Assembly (NCBI GenBank): GCA_964367145.1
Contig: CAYIWJ010000014.1
Span: 1-18,081, forward strand
Direction of reading: 5' to 3'
Length of the DNA: 18,081 nucleotides
DNA from: JAHFLD01 sp964367145
GTDB taxonomy: Bacteria > Patescibacteriota > Minisyncoccia > UBA6257 > 1-14-0-10-40-38
Made by a program: the position numbers and the translations under genes. Position 1 is the stretch's first letter. Every line of letters begins with the position of its first letter. The notes under the pieces were generated by a model that had not been told where the DNA came from, searched no databases, and saw nothing but the letters and a program-made list of their open reading frames with translations. Shown one piece after another: positions 7,587 through 12,676 of this stretch.

Positions 7587-8045
7587 GCATGAGAACGCGT
7601 AGCTTAAATCACAGCGTCTATCAACTCCAGTATCACCTCGTCTGGGGCACGAAATACAGGAGAAAGTTCCTCATCCCCGTCGTCAAACAGGTGTTGCTCG
7701 AATCACTCTACGCCACAGTGAAGGCTCATCCCACGCTCCATATCTTTACCGTGAACACGGACAGAGACCATGTGCATCTCCAGCTTGAAGCGCCCCCGAG
7801 TGTAGCACTATCGACTGTGGTTCAAAAACTGAAAGCCGCATCAAGCTTTGTTCTTCGGAAGCGCTTCAAGTTCGTCCGTGATATCTACCTCGACAAAGAA
7901 GGGATATGGAGCGTGGGATACTTTGTATCATCTATTGGCTTGAACGAAGACAATATCAGGAAATATATCGAATGGCAGGGTAGGCGGGAAGTGCCCCAGA
8001 CCCTTTGGGGTAAATCATGATGTTACTGGCTACGCGTTCTCGTGC
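7587..8045 (+). repeat. 17-bp inverted repeat spanning the transposase gene
   Basis: GCATGAGAACGCGTAGC (7587-7603) is matched in inverse orientation by 8029-8045 with one mismatch (13 of the positions perfect in a row). The left arm contains the start codon ATG 7589. The right arm begins just after the stop codon and also forms a local hairpin, GCTACGC (8029-8035) with GCGTAGC (8044-8050). Confidence 0.75.
7589..8020 (+). CDS. tnpA: IS200-like Y1 HUH transposase
   Basis: The 143-residue protein starts MRTRSLNHSVYQLQYH and has the length and layout of IS200 TnpA. The HUH metal-binding motif is H61-V-H63 in DRDHVHLQ. The catalytic tyrosine is probably Y126 in RKYIEWQG, with the usual nearby Gln. 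Such enzymes cut and rejoin single-stranded DNA through a 5'-phosphotyrosine link, recognising hairpins at the element ends. A longer frame from 7553 would add 12 residues, but these are encoded within the internal hairpin and do not resemble the family, so 7589 is preferred. No good Shine-Dalgarno is visible, in keeping with the low translation of IS200 elements. All catalytic residues appear intact, so the copy may be active. Confidence 0.88.
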   Translation: MRTRSLNHSVYQLQYHLVWGTKYRRKFLIPVVKQVLLESLYATVKAHPTLHIFTVNTDRDHVHLQLEAPPSVALSTVVQKLKAASSFVLRKRFKFVRDIYLDKEGIWSVGYFVSSIGLNEDNIRKYIEWQGRREVPQTLWGKS

Positions 8046-8063
8046 GTAGCGGAGCAAAGGAAA

Positions 8064-8092
8064 CCCCGTACGGAGCGAAGCGGAGTGCGGGG
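8064..8092 (+). repeat. Right-end hairpin of the IS200-like element
   Basis: CCCCGTAC (8064-8071) pairs with GTGCGGGG (8085-8092), one pair being G-T. The outer stem repeats that of the left end, while the loop is shorter and different in sequence. Confidence 0.7.
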
Positions 8093-8118
8093 AGGACGTC
8101 ATTATTAGTGAGAAGAAG

Positions 8119-8517
8119 CTATTTTTTATTTACAGGGAGGCTACAGCCGGTTTTCTCGGCAAGGCGAGTGAGGGGAAGTTCTCCGGTTTCACGGGAGCCA
8201 TCTTTGAATTCCCAAGTTGGATAGCCGTTGATTTTTTTATCCTTGCAAACTGCCAGCTGTTCGCGACCATCAGGAGTGGAGCATTCAATATATGCGAGTT
8301 TATCCACCGCCCCACCAAAAAGTTTTTTTTGATTATCGCAGTGCGGGCACCAGAATGCACCGTAGAAAACCGCGCCTCTATCTTTGAGACAAGAGGCAAA
8401 ATTGGCGAGTTCCGGTGAGTCGGCCGATTTTTTGGTCGGTACCCCAACAGTTACGAGAGTGGCGATGACTAAAAGTACAAGCCCAACGATGTGCCATGGC
8501 TTCATGTTGAGATTCAT
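8119..8517 (-). CDS. Membrane-anchored thioredoxin-fold protein with CPHC motif (DsbA-like)
   Basis: This 132-residue protein has an N-terminal hydrophobic anchor (about residues 8-25) and a thioredoxin-like domain. The active site FWCPHC (C57-P-H-C60) carries the dipeptide typical of DsbA. A cis-proline lies at P100 in GYPTW. Extra cysteines at C43, C79, C91 and C125 match the pattern of the Trx domain found fused to VKOR in cyanobacteria and plants. It probably introduces disulfides into exported proteins and is reoxidised by the DsbB-like protein at 5399-5953. The gene lies 3' to 3' with the IS element. The start codon is doubled by a 12-bp tandem repeat: ATG 8517 and ATG 8505 are in frame, giving MNLNMKPW. 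A TATAAT ends exactly 7 nt before the first ATG. Confidence 0.85.
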   Translation of the reverse strand: MNLNMKPWHIVGLVLLVIATLVTVGVPTKKSADSPELANFASCLKDRGAVFYGAFWCPHCDNQKKLFGGAVDKLAYIECSTPDGREQLAVCKDKKINGYPTWEFKDGSRETGELPLTRLAEKTGCSLPVNKK

Positions 8518-8524
8518 GTTGAGA
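8501..8524 (-). repeat. 12-bp perfect tandem repeat over the start codon
   Basis: TTCATGTTGAGA (plus strand) occurs twice in a row, at 8501-8512 and 8513-8524. On the coding strand this is TCTCAACATGAA twice, so the start codon and its upstream context are duplicated in frame with four codons between the two ATGs. Confidence 0.9.
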
Positions 8525-8530
8525 ATTATA
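8525..8530 (-). promoter_or_regulatory. -10 box of the DsbA-like gene, probably leaderless
   Basis: TATAAT on the minus strand ends 7 nt before ATG 8517, so the transcript would begin at or within 1-2 nt of the start codon, or 12 nt before the second ATG. No convincing -35 is seen. An AAGGAG lies further upstream of the -10 and so cannot act as a ribosome site for this transcript. Confidence 0.5.
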
Positions 8531-8570
8531 GCCTATCTCCTTTTAGACGGCTACTCTTTTTGTGTTTCAA

Positions 8571-8603
8571 AAAAAATCACCACTCCTCACGTGGTGATTT
8601 TTT
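8571..8603. terminator. Bidirectional intrinsic terminator
   Basis: AAAAAATCACCAC (8571-8583) and GTGGTGATTTTTT (8591-8603) form a perfect 13-bp stem with a 7-nt loop and T-runs on both strands. It lies 19 nt after the stop of the PGB/FnIII gene and insulates the downstream DsbA-like gene. Confidence 0.88.
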
Positions 8604-8622
8604 CCCTTGATTACATCAAGAA

Positions 8623-9291
8623 CTACTGATTAGTGCGAAACATCTTTGATAGGGTTACATTGACGTTTTTTGAATTATCAATCGCACGAGTAAAGTAGTA
8701 GTAGGGTGTATTCGGTTGCAGACCAGAAATAACCACTGATTGCGCGGTGCGAACTCCCGCGTTGTTAGGAACAGACGTTCCACTGACATAGGATGTTTCT
8801 TGTCTGGTGTGTCCACTAGCTTCATCGGAGCGGATAGGAGACAAGTCATAGTAAACCTGTCCTTGAGCCAGTTCATTGGTGGTCCAATTTATTGTCGCGT
8901 CATTGCGGCCAATTTGCATTGACTTGTTATCCATGTTTGGGGCGCTAGTATCAAGTCCGAAGCCGGATGACATAATCTCGTTGATTTTAGCGCGAGTCAT
9001 TGGGCCGACTCGTCCTACTTGAGGAAGATCGTAGGCCAACTGAAACTGCGCGACGGCTGATCGGGTTAGTGGCCCAAAATTTCCCGAAACTATGCCGGCC
9101 GGATAGATCATTGGATTGGTGGCCAAAAATTCTTGGAGTTGAGTTACCTCGCTTCCTCTGGAGCCAAAATCCAATTCGTTAATGAGAGCGGCGTGAGCTT
9201 TTGGAACTTGAGCTCCAACAATGAAGATGATAGCCAGAAGTATTCCCATCGATGTAAAACCGATTTTGGCTATGGTGTTTTTTTTAGTCAT
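8623..9291 (-). CDS. Small secreted protein with peptidoglycan-binding and FnIII-like domains
   Basis: The 222-residue product begins with a signal peptide: basic residues, a hydrophobic stretch (about 10-28), and a likely cut after AHA (33-35). Residues about 38-104 form a PG_binding_1-like domain, with GSRGSEVTQLQEFL, NFGPLTRSAVAQFQ and VGPMTRAKI. Residues about 117-220 look like an FnIII-type sandwich (ATINWTTNELAQGQVYYD and SGLQPNTPYYYFTRA), similar to the N-terminal domain of purple acid phosphatases. No catalytic domain is present, so it is probably a structural wall protein or an adaptor. The same two modules occur in reverse order in the giant protein at 1-5333. A strong terminator follows. 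No clear ribosome binding site lies before ATG 9291. Confidence 0.8.
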   Translation of the reverse strand: MTKKNTIAKIGFTSMGILLAIIFIVGAQVPKAHAALINELDFGSRGSEVTQLQEFLATNPMIYPAGIVSGNFGPLTRSAVAQFQLAYDLPQVGRVGPMTRAKINEIMSSGFGLDTSAPNMDNKSMQIGRNDATINWTTNELAQGQVYYDLSPIRSDEASGHTRQETSYVSGTSVPNNAGVRTAQSVVISGLQPNTPYYYFTRAIDNSKNVNVTLSKMFRTNQ

Positions 9292-9405
9292 GATTTTTTT
9301 GTTAATTAATTATGTGGGATTTATATAGTCGACCTGCGTTATATGTATCTCTGTAATTGAAGCCGCATTAAGGATCAATACATTACAGACATCGATAAAA
9401 CCGCT

Positions 9406-9654
9406 TTAACGTCGCAAAAACTTTACTCCGGCAATTAATACGCAAGACCCGAGTAAGGCGACTAGAAAACTATACAGATTGAATCCTCCTACAGCATTGC
9501 CCCCGATGACACTCATCAGCCAGCCGCCTATAATCGCGCCCACAATGCCAACAATGATATTTAGAAATACCCCTTGTTGCGCATCGGTTTTCATAATTAA
9601 GGAGGCGACCCAACCGACTAAAGCTCCAAACATGATCCATAAGATGATACCCAT
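9406..9654 (-). CDS. GlsB/YeaQ/YmgE-family membrane protein
   Basis: This 82-residue protein has three hydrophobic helices (about 2-20, 29-50, 58-78), rich in glycine. It matches the 'transglycosylase-associated' GlsB/YeaQ/YmgE family in size, in the opening MGIILWIMFGALVGWVASLIM, and in the NIIVGIVGAIIGGWL segment. These proteins are often stress-induced and their molecular role is unsettled. It lies in a region with a PAS protein and a sigma factor, which fits a stress response. A possible 41-codon gene ends 4 nt before its start. Confidence 0.85.
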   Translation of the reverse strand: MGIILWIMFGALVGWVASLIMKTDAQQGVFLNIIVGIVGAIIGGWLMSVIGGNAVGGFNLYSFLVALLGSCVLIAGVKFLRR

Positions 9655-9658
9655 AGAA

Positions 9659-9784
9659 TTATTTAACTGTATTTATTAACTTTTTATTGATTGAACTAAT
9701 GACTCGATGAATAACGCGCAATATAGATTCCAATATTTTTATTTTGATATTAGTCATATTATTTCGCGAACGGAGACCAACCAT
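9659..9784 (-). CDS. Possible small amphipathic peptide gene upstream of the YeaQ-like gene
   Basis: A 41-codon open frame starts at ATG 9784 and stops 4 nt before the YeaQ-like ATG. From the internal ATG at 9757 (residue 10) the peptide is MTNIKIKILESILRVI followed by HRVISSINKKLINTVK. Hydrophobic residues recur every three to four positions (I4, I8, I12, V15/I16, V19, I23, L27, V31 counted from that Met), with Lys, Arg, His and Asn on the other face. This is a cationic amphipathic helix pattern. No homologue is recognised and no Shine-Dalgarno is seen. The region is AT-rich, where short frames arise by chance, so this is tentative. If real, the tight spacing suggests co-expression with the YeaQ-like protein. 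Confidence 0.3.
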   Translation of the reverse strand: MVGLRSRNNMTNIKIKILESILRVIHRVISSINKKLINTVK

Positions 9785-9866
9785 TATGTGTAGTTGATTT
9801 AGTTTTAATGGTGAGTCTAATTATGGTCGGCCTCCTATAATGAATGCCGTTTTAAATTTTGGTCTA

Positions 9867-10451
9867 TTACAATAATTTCTTTTTAAGTTGTTTGATTTCT
9901 TTTTCTAATTTTCCAATGTGGATTTCTAGTTTTTTTGTCCTCTCAACGATTTTAACTTCAACCTGCTGGGCGTGACTGCCCAATGTTTCCGCGATAGCCA
10001 TCATATCGGTGACGTCTTCCATGGCGAGGAGTATGATCGCTGGGAAAAGTTCCGAGGCGGTGTCTTCCTTGGAGTGAATTTGTCGAGCGTTCAATAGCAT
10101 GACCTTGCGACCAACAAAGGGAAATTCGTGAGAAACTTCAAAACCTTTAAAGAAAGTGTTTTTGGGTAAAATATCCTCCAAGAGTTTTTTTAAGGCTGGT
10201 ATATTCCACTGACCGTTCCCAAGTTCATAGACGATCCGTTTTTCCGTATCCTTGCTTTCAACTTGAAAGGTTCGATAGAAAGACTCGTTAGCCGCCATGA
10301 CGCGAAAATCTTTATCAAGAATTAAAACCGGCTCCCGAACGACATCCACGACAGTTTTTATATAAGTCCAGCTTTTTTCCCATACCCGTTGAATAAAATC
10401 AGGCCCAAGGGCTTGATCGTTTGTCTTTGCGCCTTCTTTGATTATTTTCAT
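9867..10451 (-). CDS. Stand-alone PAS-domain protein with C-terminal coiled coil
   Basis: The 194-residue soluble protein has a PAS domain at about residues 31-148, with VREPVLILDKDFRVMAANESFYRTF, YELGNGQWNIPALK and ILLAMEDVT. This is the PAS type common in CheB/CheR fusions and hybrid histidine kinases. Residues about 160-194 are a Lys/Glu/Leu-rich coiled coil ending in KKKLL. No histidine kinase, receiver, GGDEF or other output domain follows within this gene. It may sense a small ligand or redox state and pass the signal through coiled-coil contacts. Its neighbour, 220 nt away and divergent, is a sigma factor, which makes a link to transcription possible but unproven. AGGG lies 3 nt before the ATG, a poor ribosome site spacing. 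Confidence 0.82.
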   Translation of the reverse strand: MKIIKEGAKTNDQALGPDFIQRVWEKSWTYIKTVVDVVREPVLILDKDFRVMAANESFYRTFQVESKDTEKRIVYELGNGQWNIPALKKLLEDILPKNTFFKGFEVSHEFPFVGRKVMLLNARQIHSKEDTASELFPAIILLAMEDVTDMMAIAETLGSHAQQVEVKIVERTKKLEIHIGKLEKEIKQLKKKLL

Positions 10452-10671
10452 ATCCCTATTGCCGTAAAGAGGCGATAATTATTTCAGTTTACATTTTAAG
10501 GGGAAAAGTGCTATTATTATTGAATAAGTTGTCTTTGTTTCTGTAATCAGGACGTAATAAGGAATTGGATCGTTTGGATTGTTTTTGCTCTGAAATGTTG
10601 ATTTTATAGCTTAGCAAAGACACTCACTGTAATGCTTTTGTAATTAAACCACCTTACCCTCGGCATGACTT

Positions 10672-11187
10672 ATGATGACAGCAGGAGAAGAGACTCAACA
10701 ACGAGAGATTTTAACGGCGGCTCATGTTGATCACAACAAAGGGCTTAACGCTCACGCTTTTTTTAAATTGAATAATCGTGGGTTAAGCCAAGATTTGGTG
10801 CAGGATGTATTTGCAAAAACCTGGAGATATCTGGTCAGGGGCGGGAAGATCGAAATCATGAAAGCATTTCTTTACCACGTCCTCAACAATCTGATCGTGG
10901 ATAAATACCGCAAGCGCAAAGCAATTTCTTTGGATGTTTTGCTTCAAAAAGGTTTTGAGCTAAAAGATGAAACTTCGGATCGTATGTTTAGCGTTTTGAG
11001 TGGGAGGGAGATATTGTTCTTGATTCAAAGTCTTCCTCAAAAATATCAGCAGGTAATTCGCATGAGATATGTGCAGGATCTTTCACTTAAGGAGATAGCT
11101 ATTCTTACGGGAAAATCCAGAAATGCGATTGCGGTTCAAGCGCATCGTGGACTACAAAAACTCAAGTTGCTTTATAATCCGCTATAA
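10672..11187 (+). CDS. ECF-like RNA polymerase sigma factor
   Basis: The 171-residue protein has the two-domain layout of ECF sigma factors. The sigma-2 region spans about residues 14-85, with DLVQDVFAKTWRYL and LNNLIVDKYRKRKA. The sigma-4 region spans about 113-168, with SLPQKYQQVIRMRY, a helix-turn-helix at LSLKEIAILTGKSRNAIAVQ, and the closing HRGLQKLK. No anti-sigma gene follows; the next gene has its own promoter. The divergent PAS protein is the only nearby candidate regulator. The start is unclear: two ATG codons in a row (10672, 10675), no Shine-Dalgarno, and a third out-of-frame ATG just upstream. No consensus promoter is visible in the 220-nt gap, which would suit control by an alternative sigma factor or by itself. 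Confidence 0.88.
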   Translation: MMTAGEETQQREILTAAHVDHNKGLNAHAFFKLNNRGLSQDLVQDVFAKTWRYLVRGGKIEIMKAFLYHVLNNLIVDKYRKRKAISLDVLLQKGFELKDETSDRMFSVLSGREILFLIQSLPQKYQQVIRMRYVQDLSLKEIAILTGKSRNAIAVQAHRGLQKLKLLYNPL

Positions 11188-11249
11188 TTTTTTATATAGT
11201 AGAAAACCATTTAAAGAATTGTTATCGCGCGTGGGGGGTTAAATCCTTT

Positions 11250-11279
11250 TTGACAAAAATGTGTCTCTAGTGCTATTCT
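11250..11279 (+). promoter_or_regulatory. Strong promoter of the 243-residue orphan gene
   Basis: TTGACA (11250-11255), an 18-nt spacer, then TATTCT (11274-11279) with a TGn extension at 11271-11273. Transcription would begin near 11286. Confidence 0.7.
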
Positions 11280-11284
11280 TTAGC

Positions 11285-11295
11285 GTTCTTTGAAA
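11285..11295 (+). promoter_or_regulatory. boxA-like leader motif, copy 1
   Basis: GTTCTTTGAAA lies at the predicted 5' end of this mRNA and recurs in the leader of the gene at 15931. It resembles the boxA element before 16S rRNA in many Gram-positive bacteria. A second shared piece, AACCAA(A)GG, precedes both ribosome sites. Confidence 0.35.
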
Positions 11296-11333
11296 GTGTC
11301 GGTTTTATTCATCGAAACCAAAGGGGGTGCTGA

Positions 11334-12065
11334 TTGACTAAAGCAACAGACGCGAGTGCGCCCGAATTAGGCGATTGCTATCCGCCAGAACATTGTGGCT
11401 TGAGACCGATCGCGGAGCAGGTTAGAAGGCTTAACGAGATTTTTGACTTAAACTCTTTTTGGCACGTGCCGGTTGTTGAGGCTATGACAGCGAACGCTTT
11501 GCGACACGGTCTCCCTAGGGGAGCCGAAGGCTGGGGAGTTGTTCCGTCGATTGACGCGCTCATGGAGAAATTCTTTCCGAATATCAGGGGCGCCGAGGTG
11601 CGGTATTGTTACGCGGTCAACCTGGCCCTTGAAATGTTGGCTGAGGAATACTCGTTCTATAATTACTTCCGCGATCGATTGATCGCGGAAAATCTTCGCC
11701 GGCAGGATATTAGCAAATTTTTGCCCGATCAGGCCGGATGTGTTTGGCTTTCTTTCCCAATGCAGTTCGGTGCTTTGCGACGGGGCGCCTCGGTCTGGGA
11801 GGCTCGAAAAGCTCTCGGCGAAAAGGAGTTCGGGTTGGGAGTTTTTGAGACGGCCTGTCTGCTTCTAACTCATCCGGAAAGACTGATGAACAGCCCGTGC
11901 GCTATTGATTGCATTGGTGATGAGTTTTCAACGACGCGGAATGTTGAGGCTGATTTTGGAAGCGCCTTGTCGTTTGGTTTTAGCGGTGGGCGATTAGAAC
12001 TATTTGCCAACCCTAGTTCGACATACCACCCAGCCTACAGCGCGCCGACGGGTTTCGTGATTTAG
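11334..12065 (+). CDS. Orphan protein of unknown function, 243 residues
   Basis: I do not recognise this family. The start is TTG at 11334, set by the run AAGGGGG ending 6 nt upstream; no ATG gives a comparable site. The protein is soluble and mixed helical, with no signal peptide or membrane segment. Visible features are a Cys/Pro-rich start (C15, C21), a helical middle with FWHVPVVEAMTANALRHGL (residues 42-60), further cysteines at C92, C136, C175, C189 and C193, and a Gly/Ser/aromatic C-terminal stretch (about 195-240) with GDEFSTTRN and FSGGRLELF. It has its own strong promoter and terminator and is therefore an independent unit. Leader similarity with the gene at 15931 suggests shared control. 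Confidence 0.75.
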   Translation: MTKATDASAPELGDCYPPEHCGLRPIAEQVRRLNEIFDLNSFWHVPVVEAMTANALRHGLPRGAEGWGVVPSIDALMEKFFPNIRGAEVRYCYAVNLALEMLAEEYSFYNYFRDRLIAENLRRQDISKFLPDQAGCVWLSFPMQFGALRRGASVWEARKALGEKEFGLGVFETACLLLTHPERLMNSPCAIDCIGDEFSTTRNVEADFGSALSFGFSGGRLELFANPSSTYHPAYSAPTGFVI

Positions 12066-12075
12066 CGCAGTTCCA

Positions 12076-12105
12076 GCGGTTCGCCTAAGCGAACCGCATT
12101 TTTTT
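12076..12105 (+). terminator. Intrinsic terminator of the orphan gene
   Basis: GCGGTTCGC (12076-12084) and GCGAACCGC (12089-12097) form a perfect 9-bp stem with loop CTAA, followed by T to 12105. Confidence 0.92.
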
Positions 12106-12109
12106 ACTG

Positions 12110-12115
12110 TATCTT
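12110..12115 (+). promoter_or_regulatory. Possible -10 of the TfoX-like gene
   Basis: TATCTT lies 6 nt before ATG 12122 and immediately after the preceding terminator. If used, the transcript would be leaderless. No Shine-Dalgarno is present and no clear -35 is seen. Confidence 0.35.
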
Positions 12116-12121
12116 ATTGTT

Positions 12122-12496
12122 ATGCCAGCAAAAAATCATGCCAAGGAAAAATTGGTCGGCTTCCGTGACTATGTATTAAATGATCTTTTAGGCGAAATGC
12201 CAGGCGTCAATTCGCGAGCGATGTTTGGCGGTTATGGTATTTATCAGCGAGGAATTATTTTTGCGATTATTGCCGAGGGGCGATTGTACTTTAAAGTCGG
12301 GGAGCGAAATTTAGCTGATTATGAAAAGCATGGCATGTATCCGTTTACCTATACGAGACCCAATGGGAAAACTTACGCGATGTCTTATTGGCTGGTTCCG
12401 GAAGAAATCTTAGAGGATCATGAAGAAGTCCTGCGATGGGCAATGGCCGCGGTTGCCGAAGCATCAGTCAAAAAAATTAAAAAGGTGAAAAAATAA
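12122..12496 (+). CDS. TfoX/Sxy N-terminal-domain protein
   Basis: This 124-residue protein matches the TfoX N-terminal domain across most of its length: SRAMFGGYGIYQRGIIFAII, GRLYFKVGERN, FTYTRPNGKTYAMSYWLVPEEIL. It ends in a lysine-rich tail (KKIKKVKK). The C-terminal helix-hairpin half of full-length Sxy/TfoX is absent, as in many stand-alone family members. In Haemophilus and Vibrio TfoX promotes natural competence genes; the biochemical action of the lone N-terminal domain is not established, so a competence role here is only a guess. No competence genes lie in the window. The gene starts directly after a terminator and has no ribosome binding site. Confidence 0.85.
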   Translation: MPAKNHAKEKLVGFRDYVLNDLLGEMPGVNSRAMFGGYGIYQRGIIFAIIAEGRLYFKVGERNLADYEKHGMYPFTYTRPNGKTYAMSYWLVPEEILEDHEEVLRWAMAAVAEASVKKIKKVKK

Positions 12497-12511
12497 GCGC
12501 CGTCACGGCGC
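12497..12511 (+). other. GC-rich hairpin after the TfoX-like gene
   Basis: GCGCCG (12497-12502) pairs with CGGCGC (12506-12511) and begins at the base after the stop codon. It is followed by TTGAAATT, not a T-run, so it may protect the mRNA 3' end rather than terminate. Confidence 0.4.
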
Positions 12512-12621
12512 TTGAAATTCCGTCGCTCGCTCCAGATGAAAGCAAACTTTCGCCTGTGGGCTCGCTAGAAATTATAAGAAGATCTCTTTTCGTCCTGCAA
12601 CCGGATTTTGCCGCTGTTTTT

Positions 12622-12650
12622 TTGACTTTCCCTATAAAGCAATGTATTAT
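12622..12650 (+). promoter_or_regulatory. Promoter of the ABC transporter/serine hydrolase operon
   Basis: TTGACT (12622-12627), a 17-nt spacer, then TATTAT (12645-12650). The predicted start near 12657 lies downstream of the TTG at 12650, which rules that codon out as the gene start. Confidence 0.7.
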
Positions 12651-12676
12651 TGGCGAACTTAATGAGGGCTTCATTT

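Larger units (their letters stand above)
7495..8093 (+). mobile_element. IS200-like (IS200/IS605 family) insertion element
   Basis: An element of about 0.6 kb carries one Y1 HUH transposase gene between two structured ends. Both ends begin GGAAACCCCG(C/T)ACG and finish GTGCGGGGA, each able to fold on itself. There is no tnpB gene. The left flank is TTAC, a tetranucleotide of the type used as target by IS608, but the exact cleavage sites cannot be fixed from one copy. It sits in the gap between two convergent genes, beyond the NYN terminator, so it disrupts neither. No target-site duplication is expected for this family. Confidence 0.75.

Noticed and set aside
7495..8093. IS605 with a TnpB nuclease
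   Set aside because: No tnpB frame lies in or beside the element; it fits the single-gene IS200 group.
8042..8224. 60-codon plus-strand frame after the transposase
   Set aside because: It is made of the right IS hairpin and sequence antisense to the DsbA-like gene; no family resemblance.
12497..12511. Intrinsic terminator after the TfoX-like gene
   Set aside because: The stem is good but no T-run follows.
12650..12676. TTG 12650 as the permease start
   Set aside because: It lies at the promoter -10 box, upstream of the predicted transcript start, and the first conserved residues come well after 12677.
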